A stretch of 64,000 nt of DNA from an uncultured bacterium (GTDB lineage: Bacteria; Vulcanimicrobiota; Xenobia; Xenobiales; Xenobiaceae): the NCBI GenBank assembly GCA_934621605.1, contig CAKTUZ010000004.1, positions 1 to 64,000 of the forward strand, in the 5' to 3' direction. Both the position numbers and the translations under genes were made by a program. Shown piece by piece: positions 8,239-17,755 of the stretch; position 1 is the first letter of the stretch, and every line of letters begins with the position of its first letter. Below the pieces are notes generated by a model. The model was not told the DNA's origin. It saw only the letters and a program-made list of their open reading frames with translations, and ran no database searches.

Positions 8239-8748
8239 GTGTTCTGCGTAAAATGTGGTTTCGATAATGAGCCTGAAGCTAAAATATGTCGGAAATGCGG
8301 AGCGACGCTGCCACGTTATGTCTCTGAAGCCGAAACTCAGGAAGAACCCAAAATCGAGTCTCCGGTTGTTAACGAACGTTTGCAGATCTTTGAACAAGCT
8401 GTCAATAAAGTCGGCTCTGGTGAGTGGAGCATAGAAGAGTTCGCTAATTTTTTGGAAGAAACAGCTGCCATTCTGGCCGAAAAAGAGCAGGGCATACGCT
8501 CTATCGATATTCCCGAAGAAGCTGTAGCCGATTTTAAAGACGAATTAGACGTCGGTTTTGAAGGCATTAAGCTTTATAATCAAGGCATGCAAATCTTTTT
8601 TGCTTTTGTGGAAAATGAAGATCCCGCTTTATTGGAAGAAGGGCTTGAATTGGTACGTCAGGGGAACGAGCGTATAAATGAGGCTATGCGCATCAATCGT
8701 GAAAATCGCAGTAAATTGGAAGAATCGATTGGTGGGCCTTTCCTCTAA
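8239..8748 (+). CDS. Zinc-ribbon helical protein, paralogue A
   Basis: 169 residues. I start at the GTG at 8239, 9 nt after GGAGG; the TTG at 8230 abuts that site. The N-terminus is a zinc ribbon (CVKC, then CRKC). The rest is predicted helical. It is paralogous to the protein at 22644-23138: both have Gly-(E/K)-x3-(E/L)-E-(F/L) near residue 65, then (S/T)(I/M)D(I/V)PE near 95, then EL(D/N)VG and a final N-x-AMR(I/L)N motif. Function unknown. It is divergent from the LolA-like gene and followed by a strong terminator. Confidence 0.65.
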   Translation: MFCVKCGFDNEPEAKICRKCGATLPRYVSEAETQEEPKIESPVVNERLQIFEQAVNKVGSGEWSIEEFANFLEETAAILAEKEQGIRSIDIPEEAVADFKDELDVGFEGIKLYNQGMQIFFAFVENEDPALLEEGLELVRQGNERINEAMRINRENRSKLEESIGGPFL

Positions 8749-8771
8749 GAATTATTGACTGATATAAAAAT

Positions 8772-8810
8772 ATAAAGGCGACTGAAAATGAAATTTTCGG
8801 TCGCCTTTAT
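8772..8810. terminator. Bidirectional terminator
   Basis: ATAAAGGCGAC (8772-8782) pairs with GTCGCCTTTAT (8800-8810) and the stem continues inward through GAAAAT/ATTTTC, about 18 bp in all. It lies between convergent genes and has A/T flanks on both sides. Confidence 0.8.
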
Positions 8811-8812
8811 AT

Positions 8813-10420
8813 TTAGCGTAATCTGTAACGTTGTAACTTACCAGTATTGGAGCGTGGTAAATCCGGAACAAAATCGATCCATCTTACTTGCATGTGCAAT
8901 GGCTGGTTCTTGTTGGCTCTTATGCGTAGTGCTGTAGCCATTTCTCCGCTGGGCTCAATATTGGGCTCCAGAACTATGTAAGCTCGCAATTTCATCTTAT
9001 TATTCTTATCAATTGCACTGACTACGGCAGCTTGAGCTACTTCAGGTAAACTGAGTAAATTCTGTTCCACATCGCCGGGTGAAACCCAATTATCGTCAAT
9101 AAACATCATATCTTCACGCTTGCCGGCAAAATAATAATAGCCGTCTTCATCCATAATACATTTATCACCGGTATCGAGCCAAGGGCCTATCAAAGCGCGA
9201 GTGTTTTTCTTGTGCTTATTCCAAAAACCGAGCATAGTCGAGCCGCCGTATACTAACAAATTGCCAATTTGTCCTGGAGCAACATGCAAACCATTTTTAT
9301 CTTCTAAACGGATGGCATAACCGGGGGCTGCCTGCCCTAATGAACCGGCTCTGATTTGGCCGGGGCGATTGGTTATATAAGCATACAGTTCTTCAGTGCT
9401 GCTTAGGGTATTGATAATATCTAAATCAAATTTCTTCTTCCAACTTATTTGGGTGGCCAAAGTTAAGCTTTGATTGGTAGAAATACAAGCTCGCAGACTG
9501 GGCAGGCTGACCGATTCATGTTGGCTTTCGGCGTCTTGTAAAATTTTGCGGTACACTTCAGGAGAAGAAAAAATAACTGTGGCCTTATGGGTGCGCATTT
9601 TCTCTAAGAGCTCGGCGCCTGTAAGCTTGTCTTCCAGCATAACGACAGAAGAGCGACTCAAGAGTGGGAAGAAAATGCGTTCCATCAAACCTTGACTGCT
9701 GTATAAGGGTGAGGTGCTGATAATAATATCGTTTTCGTCCAGATTGAGCACCTCTTTGGCGTAGCTAAGGGCAGCATAGAGAGGGGAGCGATGGCTGTGC
9801 ATAGTTGCTTTGGGAAAACCTGCCGAACCTTGAGTATAGACCCAAAAGGCCGTGTCATCGCAAGTTGTGGCGGCAGCTGTAAGTTCTATATTCTGTTCTT
9901 GGCGTTCTTCTTGCATGGAAGCAACGCCGGATATTTCTGAGGGTTGAGCGGAAATAACCTCAGTTTTCCAAGGTAACTCTTTACAAAGCTCGCGTACTGT
10001 AAGAAAATCCTCCGGATCAACTATAGCCACTGTCGCTCTGGATTCATCCAATAAATAGCGCAACTCATGTCTTTGCAATTGAGTTGGCAAAGCGACAGGA
10101 ACAGCGCCCAATTTTATAGCCGCTAAAAAGAGCGAGACAAAGTCGGCGCTGTCTTTAAGCATTAGCAATACACGTCGCTCGATATTGACTTTATGTTTCA
10201 GCAAAAAATTGCCCGCTTGGTTGACCAAGGCAGCCAATTGCTTGAAAGTCATTATATGCTGGGGAGAAACGAGGAAAATGTTCTCACCATTTTCTGCAAT
10301 GGCCGCTTGTAGGAGAAAGTCGGCAATATTAAACTCTCTGGTAATATTTAAACTTAAAGCTTGCGGGTTATCAAAGCCGCGTGTGCTGCCGACAATGTTG
10401 TTAGATGTATAATCTGCCAC
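8813..10420 (-). CDS. AMP-dependent acyl/aryl-CoA ligase
   Basis: 535 residues from the GTG at 10420, 8 nt after AAGGAG; the GTG at 10429 overlaps that site. Adenylation motifs are VYTQGSAGFPKATMHSH (P-loop-like, near residue 190), GDKCIMDEDGYYYFAGKREDMM (near 420) and NTGKLQRYRLR at the very end with the catalytic lysine. The variant first motif and the overall order resemble benzoate-CoA ligase/acyl-CoA synthetase relatives rather than the ACSL type at 3242. The substrate cannot be read from sequence. It lies 57 nt after the O-antigen ligase-type gene on the same strand. Confidence 0.8.
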   Translation of the reverse strand: MADYTSNNIVGSTRGFDNPQALSLNITREFNIADFLLQAAIAENGENIFLVSPQHIMTFKQLAALVNQAGNFLLKHKVNIERRVLLMLKDSADFVSLFLAAIKLGAVPVALPTQLQRHELRYLLDESRATVAIVDPEDFLTVRELCKELPWKTEVISAQPSEISGVASMQEERQEQNIELTAAATTCDDTAFWVYTQGSAGFPKATMHSHRSPLYAALSYAKEVLNLDENDIIISTSPLYSSQGLMERIFFPLLSRSSVVMLEDKLTGAELLEKMRTHKATVIFSSPEVYRKILQDAESQHESVSLPSLRACISTNQSLTLATQISWKKKFDLDIINTLSSTEELYAYITNRPGQIRAGSLGQAAPGYAIRLEDKNGLHVAPGQIGNLLVYGGSTMLGFWNKHKKNTRALIGPWLDTGDKCIMDEDGYYYFAGKREDMMFIDDNWVSPGDVEQNLLSLPEVAQAAVVSAIDKNNKMKLRAYIVLEPNIEPSGEMATALRIRANKNQPLHMQVRWIDFVPDLPRSNTGKLQRYRLR

Positions 10421-10477
10421 TAGCTGCACTCCTTGAGAGATACTAAACTAAAAATTCACCGGGTAGAAGCTTTTCCT

Positions 10478-12694
10478 TCAGAACGATTGAGCTTTTGCTT
10501 CAACTTGACGTTGAGCTCTCTCTCTTTGCTGCATAAATTCTTCGGCAGCATGCTTGGCCAAAGGATCGAGACCTTCTAATTTTTGCATAATTTGCTTAGC
10601 TTCTTTCTCTTTGTGAGTTAGTAATAATATTACAAAACGAGAATATAAAGCGGTTGGCAAATCTGGAGTGATAGTTTCAATTCTGTCCAAAACTTCGATA
10701 GCTTCCGGAAATCGCTGTAATTCAATTAAAAACTGAGCTTTGGCAATTAAAATGCGCGGATTGCGCGGATCAATTCCCAGAGCTCGATTGGTTAATCTAA
10801 GGGCATCTTCCAAACCTTGGGGAGTTTCGGCCAGAACGGAGGCCCAGTTTAGCAAGGGAGCCGTTTTCTCGGGAGCAAAGGCTGCGGCTATGGAAGCGTA
10901 CTCAACTGCTTTAAATAAAATTTTATCATCAGGTTCGGGGAGAACTTCAACATAAACTTGGCGGAAAACTCTGCTTATTTCCAAATTATAATTCCAAGTC
11001 ATCCAGGCTGGACTTAAAGCTGAAGCCAGTTCGTAATAGGCATTAGCTTGATCGTAAGTTAACAATATCTTTGAAATCGACTTGTGAGGTTGACGACTCA
11101 ATTCTTGGGCTTGTTCGAAGTATTTATCGCCTAGAGATCCGAAACGCAGACTGGCTAGAGCCATGAAAGTAGCTAAACTCACCAAAAGAATAACTGCGCC
11201 TGTTACAAAAACGCCTAAACGAACTCGACTGCCTAGTTGCAATAAATTTTTATCTAATTCCGGATTGGGGTCGCTTACTTTAGTAGGGGTGGTTAAAGAA
11301 CTGACGGCTGCCATTATAAAAATCCACAGAATTTCAGTGGAAGTTGTAAAACTGGTAAACATATGGGCGGCCCAAAAGGTTGCTATGAAAGCCAAAAATG
11401 CTGATTTTAACGGCGCTGATTTGAGGGTCAGTATGGTATTGGTAGCAAAACCGATACTGATAAGAGCCAAAATAAAGCTCGGCCATCCGGCAGTTGCCAT
11501 TATATGAAATATTTGATTGTGAGTAGAACTCGGCAGTTTACCGTAAGGACGGGTAGATATTGGCTCAGAATCACGTTCAAGCAAGTTGGCTTCTACTTGA
11601 CCATAAGGGCCCACACCAGTCCAGGGAAAGGCTAATGCTGTTTTTAAAGCTGATTTCCAAAACCAAAGGCGAGCTTGCAAACTTGGATCGCTCAGATTTT
11701 TAAAACTTTTAAGGCGTTCGCTTATCGTGAGTCGTTTGTGATTAACTTGTTGTAAGTTGCGCTCGCCGCCAAGCATATAGGCGCTTGTAAGTAATACCAA
11801 ACCGGTCAGTAATATAAGGCTGGTCTTCATTACCGTTCGCCTGTCGGTTGAGCAGAACATCATAGTGAAAAACCAGACTGCAAGTCCCAAGGCAAAGCCC
11901 AGCCAAGCTGCTCTGGTTTGAGTAAAGATCATCGCCAAAGTGCAGAAAAGCCAACTGGCAAAAGCCAAATATCGAAGCCATTTTTTCCAAGTGCGCGTAT
12001 AGATCCAAGATAAGGCCAGAGGTAAAACTGAGGCTATCCAAACTCCAGAGTAATTGGGATTACCAAAAGTAGAAATAGTGCGCTCTTGTGACAAATGCGG
12101 ATAGTTCCAGTTCATGGGATCGACAATGGATAGGCCGCAAATTGTTATCTCCAAAGGCGTTATTTTTTGCAAATAAGCGTAAGCACAAGCCAGTAAGCAA
12201 GTCACACTTAAGCAACCGAGCAAATACCAAATATAATTTTCGCTTGCATTTTCTTTCGGTATCGCTTTCTCTTCTGCTGTTGAATTAGCGCTTGCCTCAG
12301 TAGCTTGATTTGTCTTGTCGGCTTCTTTGATAAATAGGCTGTCCATTAAGGGTGAATGGAAAGTACTATCCCAGGCCATAAGTAAAAGGGCATCAGTTGC
12401 ATAAAAAATAGTATATTCTAAAAGGTGCAAGCCCAGTCCGGCCCATATTCCGCTGGCAGCCATCAAGCCATAGAATAATGCGCCTGCTTTAGTTAAGGAA
12501 CTTTGCGGCCAAAAATTAAATTTTCCGGCCAGGCATCCGAGCAACCAAGTGCAAATAACCAGGGCTGAGGCCCAAAGAGCAACGGCCATCTTAGGCTCTT
12601 CTACGCTGTCATAAAAGCCTGTCCAAGCAACTAAAGGCACGATAGATATTAAGGTAAGCGTACCGGCATTTAAGAGCCAGCGTAGTGTTTTCAT
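10478..12694 (-). CDS. O-antigen ligase/polymerase family membrane protein with C-terminal TPR
   Basis: 738 residues, with ATG after GAAGGAAAA. About a dozen membrane segments span residues 1-480. The Wzy_C/O-antigen ligase region includes TRAAWLGFALGLAVWFF and, in the periplasmic loop, RLWFWKSALKTALAFPWTGVG and the STHNQ segment with its conserved His. Residues about 540-735 are soluble and contain TPR-like helices (ALRLTNRALGIDPRNPRILIAKAQFL). Members join glycan to lipid or protein, or polymerise glycan. The TPR extension is common in the non-proteobacterial branch. No other glycan genes lie in the window. Confidence 0.8.
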   Translation of the reverse strand: MKTLRWLLNAGTLTLISIVPLVAWTGFYDSVEEPKMAVALWASALVICTWLLGCLAGKFNFWPQSSLTKAGALFYGLMAASGIWAGLGLHLLEYTIFYATDALLLMAWDSTFHSPLMDSLFIKEADKTNQATEASANSTAEEKAIPKENASENYIWYLLGCLSVTCLLACAYAYLQKITPLEITICGLSIVDPMNWNYPHLSQERTISTFGNPNYSGVWIASVLPLALSWIYTRTWKKWLRYLAFASWLFCTLAMIFTQTRAAWLGFALGLAVWFFTMMFCSTDRRTVMKTSLILLTGLVLLTSAYMLGGERNLQQVNHKRLTISERLKSFKNLSDPSLQARLWFWKSALKTALAFPWTGVGPYGQVEANLLERDSEPISTRPYGKLPSSTHNQIFHIMATAGWPSFILALISIGFATNTILTLKSAPLKSAFLAFIATFWAAHMFTSFTTSTEILWIFIMAAVSSLTTPTKVSDPNPELDKNLLQLGSRVRLGVFVTGAVILLVSLATFMALASLRFGSLGDKYFEQAQELSRQPHKSISKILLTYDQANAYYELASALSPAWMTWNYNLEISRVFRQVYVEVLPEPDDKILFKAVEYASIAAAFAPEKTAPLLNWASVLAETPQGLEDALRLTNRALGIDPRNPRILIAKAQFLIELQRFPEAIEVLDRIETITPDLPTALYSRFVILLLTHKEKEAKQIMQKLEGLDPLAKHAAEEFMQQRERAQRQVEAKAQSF

Positions 12695-12819
12695 GCTGAT
12701 TTTTCCTTCGCCTGTTAAAAAATAAACCCCCTCAGTCCAAGCGAATGGTCGTCCGGGTTGACCGCTCTGGATAAAGGAGGCTTGACTCTCTACTTTAGAG
12801 ATTGAGGATTCCTGCCATA

Positions 12820-13845
12820 TTAAGTTAAAAGGACATCGTCCAATTTGCGTCTAGATGTTACTTTAGGCGGCTCGGTAGGATATCCAAGGCGCAGAATAAG
12901 TTGCGGCCATTCGGTCAAACCCAAAAGACTTTGCAAGCGTTTACGCAATTCGACAACAGGAATTGGTTGATTAAGGAAAGAGGCTTGCAAACCGTGAGCG
13001 GCGGCGCTGAGTAATACTCTCTCTACGGCTTGTCCGCTCTGAACCCAATCGCTAGGAGTGTCGGTAGGGGAGGTTATTACTCCCAGAAGAGTCGTGGCGC
13101 AAGTGAGAGCCTGATCGCCGCGAGCAAATTCGTCTGTATAATTAAAAACTCGATGGGTTAGAGGAGCTAAAATTCCGGCTACAGCGTTGGTATTGCCCAT
13201 GGCATAACCGGGAACCCCATCTTCGGAAAGGCCGCTGCTGCGTACCCAGGAAGCGTATTCTTTTCTAGTTGCTAAATCTGAGCCCAAGTCTTTGTCGCCT
13301 TCGCTGATCATACCGGCTAAAGCCATCTGAGTACTGTTAATGGTAATAGGTACAAACTCGCAACCGTAAATTTTAGCGGCATTTTCAAAAAGCTCAATAA
13401 GTTCGGGGCTGACAACCTCTTCACTGAAAGGTTTGCGATAAGAATGGCGCTGCTGAATAGCCTTAAAAAGCTTATTGTCCTTGCCAAATTCCCCAGTGTT
13501 TTTCCAGGTAATCTCGGCCACTAGGTGCTCTTCGGAATTGGGAGGCATAATGACCGTTTCTTCTGAGAAACCAAAACGGCGCAAGGCTATGCGAAGATTG
13601 CATAGCGCTGCGCCGCACGAAATAATATTTTCTCTACCTAAGGGATCACGATGAGTTTGGATGCGCTCAGTGTCGTGAAATAATTTAATAGTATTGCCTT
13701 GCAACTTGAACATCCAGGGTTGGGCATTCCAAGATGAAGGCGCTAAAATTGCGTAATGAAGGATAAATGATACTTTCGTCAGATCATCGGCATCTTTGGG
13801 GAAATCATTCTCTGTGATATTCCTGGACTTTAATTTAGTGACCAT
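12820..13845 (-). CDS. Nitroreductase-like (Acg-type) flavoprotein
   Basis: 341 residues from the ATG at 13845, preceded by GGAAGAGG. An in-frame TTG 36 nt upstream is less likely. The opening LHYAILAPSSWNAQPWMFKL is the FMN-binding N-x-QPW segment of the nitroreductase fold, and ENIISCGAALCNLRIALRRFGF follows. HSYRKPFSEEVVSPELIELF opens the second half-domain of the fused Acg-type architecture. The end RLGYPTEPPKVTSRRKLDDVL is the usual nitroreductase tail. Likely an FMN oxidoreductase of unknown substrate. Divergent from the HD-GYP gene. Confidence 0.75.
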   Translation of the reverse strand: MVTKLKSRNITENDFPKDADDLTKVSFILHYAILAPSSWNAQPWMFKLQGNTIKLFHDTERIQTHRDPLGRENIISCGAALCNLRIALRRFGFSEETVIMPPNSEEHLVAEITWKNTGEFGKDNKLFKAIQQRHSYRKPFSEEVVSPELIELFENAAKIYGCEFVPITINSTQMALAGMISEGDKDLGSDLATRKEYASWVRSSGLSEDGVPGYAMGNTNAVAGILAPLTHRVFNYTDEFARGDQALTCATTLLGVITSPTDTPSDWVQSGQAVERVLLSAAAHGLQASFLNQPIPVVELRKRLQSLLGLTEWPQLILRLGYPTEPPKVTSRRKLDDVLLT

Positions 13846-14282
13846 ACAACCTCTTCCACTACTAAAAATCCCCTGGAACAAAGCGGGGATAAGCTTGCGA
13901 TAACAGAGTGTACCCTTGACCTATAGCCTAAAACGGCTACTCCTTTTTCCAAGCTCGACTTTAGCACATCGTATGATGCAACTTGTCTACTTTGCCGCCA
14001 TTGCGATGTGAGCTTCGTATAAAATTACCTAAGCTGCAATCGCACCCGCCTCTGCGGCTGGAAAAACAGTACTCTCTGAAATAAGGACTGTGTTTTTGCT
14101 TCGCTTAACCATTTGGAACGCAAGGCAAAAAACTGATTTTCTTTTTATCTGCGGTATATGGCGGTAGTTTTTTATTCCAAAACCAAGTCCCCTTCTTTTC
14201 CGTATGTTAAATTACAGGATTTTTTTGTCTGCAGACGTGATGATCTCAAAAAAACAACTTATAAGTGTTGTTTTAGAGAAAA
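13846..14282. other. Gene-free divergent control region
   Basis: No convincing small ORF or RNA gene. It carries an inverted repeat at 14251-14274 (AAAACAAC ... GTTGTTTT) just before the -35 of the plus-strand HD-GYP gene, a possible operator, and several A/T tracts. Confidence 0.5.
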
Positions 14283-14312
14283 TTGTTAAGTGGAGTTGTT
14301 TTTGTGTATAAT
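14283..14312 (+). promoter_or_regulatory. Sigma70-type promoter of the TPR/HD-GYP gene
   Basis: TTGTTA (14283-14288), an 18-nt spacer and a perfect TATAAT (14307-14312). The expected start of transcription, about 7 nt on, falls at the GTG codon at 14319, which would make the mRNA leaderless. Confidence 0.6.
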
Positions 14313-16487
14313 GTTCAGGTGAGTACAGAACAAAAAAATACCGTTTTAGAAGAAACAGCGTTTGTCGATTCTAAAGACAGTGGGGTGCTGTTCTCCCGGG
14401 GAGAAAAGTGCTTGGTCGATGGACGCTTTGCTGAAGCTGTCTCTTTTTTCAAGCAAGTTGCTGCATGTGGTGATAAATCTGGGCCCTTGCAATTAAATTT
14501 AGGGCTGGCTTATATACTTGACGGCAAGGTTGATTATGGCGTGGAAGCGCTGGGGAAAACCGTTGATGAGGATGGCGATTTAGATCTTAATCTTGTCAGA
14601 TTGGCTAATCCTAAACTTGTAGTCGGAGTTGTCGATCTTTTGAAAAAGGCTGTTGAAGCCAGTACTGATTTGGCTTTTATCGCTCGAGCGGCAGTGGCTT
14701 TTTTAGTTTTGAATCGTTTCCCCGAGGCGCAGGCGGCTCTGGATGAGTTGGGTGGGCAAGATAATTTAGTGCCACAATCGGGCTTATGGCGCAGTTTGAT
14801 TTTAGGTAAATTCGGTAAATTTAAGGAAGCTTGCCAAGCTGCGGAAAAATATTGCAGCCGTTATCCGGCTGATGCTTATGGTTTCTATTCTTTAGGATTG
14901 TCCCGATTTAAATTAAAAGAGACGACCAGAGCCATAGAAGCTTACCGTAAAGCCTTAGAAGTTGCTCCAGGACATATGAAAGCTGGTTTGCGTTTGGCTC
15001 AGGCTTATATGTTGGCTGAACAATATCCTCAAGTAGAAAATACGCTGCGTGATTTATTGGAACAACATCCGGCTTGTATAGAGGCATATTTCGGTTTGGG
15101 TAAATGTTTGGAAAAACAGTATCGTCTGGATGAAGCAGCCGATTTTATTGCTAAAGCTGCCGATTTAGCCCCGGAAGCGGCTGAATATCAGTTGGCTGCC
15201 GGTCAAATTTTTAAAAATTTAGGTCAAAATGCTAAGTCTTTGGACTATTTCCGCAAGGCAGCTGCCATTTGTCCCGACGAAGGTGAAGTTCACTACTGTT
15301 TAGGTTGTGTGCTCAGTTCCTTGGAGCGCTTTTCTGAAGCCGCTGCAGAACTTGAAAAAGCAGCCAAGATCGATCCTCGCAGCAGTTATACTTTTTATAG
15401 TTTGGGTGGAGTTTATGCCAAGCTGAACTATTTTGATAAAGCCATTGCCGCTTTTGGTAAAGCTTTGGAATTGAATCCCAAAACTCAGGAAGCCCGTTAC
15501 GAAATAGGCGTTCTTTACTACAGAAGCGCTTGTTATGAGGAAGCAGTCAAAGAGTTAAGTACTTATATGAAGTTTTCTCCTTTGGACTGTCGCTCTCGTT
15601 ATTATATGGGGCTCAGTTACCGGGCCCTGGGGCGTACAAAAGAGGCAGAACAATTGTTGTTTGAGGCTATGCGAGGCAGTGTCAGTCAAGAACAGCAGAT
15701 TTATTATGAAAGTGCCGATTTTTTGCAAGGAGGTCAGCCGTCAGTTGCTTTGCACAATTTGTCCGAAGCAGCCTTGCGCGATTTGCCCAATCGCAAGAGT
15801 GACTTTTTTGAAGCCTCTATGTTGCAATTTTTTGGAACTAAAGCAGTCCGTTTGTCTCAAGTTGTGCAAGAAGAGCGTGAGTACAGCGGCAATGTAGAAG
15901 AAAGCCTCTTTCAATTTATGAGTTCACTTTCCGCTTTGACTGATTTACGCGACGTCTATAATCAATCCCACTCTCAGCGGGTTGCCGCTATTGCCGATAC
16001 CTTGGCTGCAGCTTTAAACGTGGGTGAAGAACTGACAAGCGGAATTCATGTGGGAGCTTGTTTGCACGATTCAGGTAAGATGGCTTTACCAGATGTGGCT
16101 ATGTACTATGTCGATAATCCCAACAATGACGCAGATGTGGGAGAGTGTAACGAGCTTTATAAGCAACATACTCTTTTGGGATATGAAAACTTTTCGACTA
16201 TGCCTTTTCCTGACGGTGTATTAGAAGCTATTCAATCGCATCATGAAATGTGGGATGGCAGCGGCTTCCCTGTGGGCCTAAAAGGGGAGGCTATCCCTTT
16301 GGCGGCTCAAATTGTAGGTTTGGCCGATTATTATGAGCGTTTACTTACCAAAGGAAATTATACGCAAGAAAGTGCTTTAAACCTTATTAAACAAGGAGCA
16401 GGTCGATTCTTTAATCCTGAATTAGTAAAACATTTTGAATTTGAGTTCGGCAAAATTAACGCCAAATTAGATATGTTGACTAAGTAG
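14304..16487 (+). CDS. TPR protein with C-terminal HD-GYP phosphodiesterase domain
   Basis: About 727 residues. The N-terminal two thirds hold about a dozen tetratricopeptide repeats (for example ASGxxY/AxxxYxKALEVAP patterns between residues 30 and 480). The last 200 residues are an HD-GYP domain: HSQRV, the ACLHDSGK metal site, and HHEMWDGSGFPVGL(K)GEAIP. The hallmark reads GFP rather than GYP. This class cleaves cyclic di-GMP. There is no membrane segment, so it is cytosolic. Start choice is open: GTG at 14304 has GGAG 8 nt upstream, while GTG at 14319 sits where the promoter would start the mRNA. Confidence 0.85.
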   Translation: MYNVQVSTEQKNTVLEETAFVDSKDSGVLFSRGEKCLVDGRFAEAVSFFKQVAACGDKSGPLQLNLGLAYILDGKVDYGVEALGKTVDEDGDLDLNLVRLANPKLVVGVVDLLKKAVEASTDLAFIARAAVAFLVLNRFPEAQAALDELGGQDNLVPQSGLWRSLILGKFGKFKEACQAAEKYCSRYPADAYGFYSLGLSRFKLKETTRAIEAYRKALEVAPGHMKAGLRLAQAYMLAEQYPQVENTLRDLLEQHPACIEAYFGLGKCLEKQYRLDEAADFIAKAADLAPEAAEYQLAAGQIFKNLGQNAKSLDYFRKAAAICPDEGEVHYCLGCVLSSLERFSEAAAELEKAAKIDPRSSYTFYSLGGVYAKLNYFDKAIAAFGKALELNPKTQEARYEIGVLYYRSACYEEAVKELSTYMKFSPLDCRSRYYMGLSYRALGRTKEAEQLLFEAMRGSVSQEQQIYYESADFLQGGQPSVALHNLSEAALRDLPNRKSDFFEASMLQFFGTKAVRLSQVVQEEREYSGNVEESLFQFMSSLSALTDLRDVYNQSHSQRVAAIADTLAAALNVGEELTSGIHVGACLHDSGKMALPDVAMYYVDNPNNDADVGECNELYKQHTLLGYENFSTMPFPDGVLEAIQSHHEMWDGSGFPVGLKGEAIPLAAQIVGLADYYERLLTKGNYTQESALNLIKQGAGRFFNPELVKHFEFEFGKINAKLDMLTK

Positions 16488-16504
16488 ATTTTTAGTCGAA
16501 TTTA

Positions 16505-17203
16505 TTAGCATTTTTTGCGATAGATATAGACAGTCGCTCTGTCCCAAGTGAAAGCTTGGGCAGAGTGATTGCATAGCTCCCATTCTTTTCCTTGCAACTT
16601 TCTGCTCACGCTGATGATTTTTGCTCCTGTCGGTGCATATTTTAGTAAGTTTTTTTGCAGCGACTGCCAAGTTTGCGAATCGAGACATACCGCCGTTAAA
16701 AAATAAATATCAGCCTCGGGTAATGGGCAATAACTAAAATCTGATTCCGCAAAATTTACTTTATTTTTTAAGCTTAAAAGGTCTAAGGCTCGGCGACCTC
16801 TGTCAATGTAGTCGGGCACTATATCTATACCGATAGCTTCAGCCCCAAAAGCCAAGGCAGCCGTCAAAGGAATTACGCCTCGGCCGCAGCCCAAGTCTAC
16901 AATTTTTGTTTGTTCCGAAGCATCGACAGTCTTTAAGAGTTTGTAGGCAGTGCCGGGCAGAGTTTCTCCGTAAGTTAGGTCGCCGCAATCATCGGGTAAG
17001 GCACAGCCGTTTTGCAACCTTTGGGGAGCATGTTGTCTAAAATATCGCAAAACGGCTGCGTTAGGCGAGCTGCCGAGCCAACTTAACATGAGCGAAAAGC
17101 GCAACTTATACCACCAAAGACAGCCTCCGTAGAGGAAAAACTCACTGACGGTCTGGCGTATAATCCAAAATATATTTTCGAAAGCAATGAACAGCAGTTC
17201 CAT
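16505..17203 (-). CDS. Class I SAM-dependent methyltransferase
   Basis: 232 residues. The SAM-binding motif I is IVDLGCGRGVIPLTAALAFG (residues about 99-118), followed by the acidic GIDIVPDYIDRG motif and the NFAESDFSYCPLPEADIYF motif. The first 45 residues are rich in aromatic and hydrophobic residues and may lie against the membrane. The acceptor is unknown; it resembles small histone-methyltransferase-like (DOT1-like) bacterial methyltransferases. It is the last gene after proA and an uncharacterised gene, 34 nt from the latter. The ribosome site is weak. Confidence 0.7.
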   Translation of the reverse strand: MELLFIAFENIFWIIRQTVSEFFLYGGCLWWYKLRFSLMLSWLGSSPNAAVLRYFRQHAPQRLQNGCALPDDCGDLTYGETLPGTAYKLLKTVDASEQTKIVDLGCGRGVIPLTAALAFGAEAIGIDIVPDYIDRGRRALDLLSLKNKVNFAESDFSYCPLPEADIYFLTAVCLDSQTWQSLQKNLLKYAPTGAKIISVSRKLQGKEWELCNHSAQAFTWDRATVYIYRKKC

Positions 17204-17237
17204 ATCGTCTTGCTTGAAGAGTAAAGGTTGTTTTTCC

Positions 17238-17753
17238 TTATTTTGTAGGATGGCTGTCGTCGACCAAAGGCGTCGGTGCGATAGCCTTCAGCTTTTGTTG
17301 CAAAAATTCCAACTCTTGGCGGCGCTTGTCGCTCATGAGCAAATGCTCGGCAGCTTCTATGGCCGCAGCTCGGGTGGGGGCTTTTTCTGTTTGCCCTTCG
17401 TTGGCTGCGGCCATACGCTGCAGCGCCTTAGAAAAATTCTCTAAGGCGCTGCCGTATAGGCTGTGCAGTTTCGCTCGCCTGGCTTCCAGCCAACGTGCCA
17501 GCTCACCCGCACTGCGGCCGCACCAAGCCGGACTGCCTTTTTGCAGCTCTTCCATAAGAAAACGGCGTGGAGCTGCCAAGTTATGCAGTCCGGCTTGGTA
17601 GGTGCCTGTTTCGGTATAGCTTTCTGTCAGTAGAGCTGCGGCCCGTTCCTTGAGGAGGCTCTCCTGACGATCGTTATAAACCGAAGCAGGCTTGGTTTCA
17701 GCTTGCTGCGCCGCTGAAACTGCGGCCGCATTAGATGAGTTTATAAAACACAA
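17238..17753 (-). CDS. Uncharacterised helical protein coupled to proA
   Basis: About 171 residues from a TTG 2 nt after the proA stop, which suggests translational coupling, although the start is uncertain. The protein is almost all helix, rich in Ala, Glu, Lys and Arg, and of higher GC than its neighbours. There is no signal peptide, no cysteine motif, and no family I recognise. The first 25 residues look disordered. It lies between proA and a methyltransferase gene on one transcript. Confidence 0.5.
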   Translation of the reverse strand: MCFINSSNAAAVSAAQQAETKPASVYNDRQESLLKERAAALLTESYTETGTYQAGLHNLAAPRRFLMEELQKGSPAWCGRSAGELARWLEARRAKLHSLYGSALENFSKALQRMAAANEGQTEKAPTRAAAIEAAEHLLMSDKRRQELEFLQQKLKAIAPTPLVDDSHPTK

Positions 17754-17755
17754 AA

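Noticed and set aside
13918..13940. TATAGCCTAAAACG, similar to the hairpin arm at 91-110
   Set aside because: The match is short, one base differs and no partner arm is present, so a second copy of the element is not supported.
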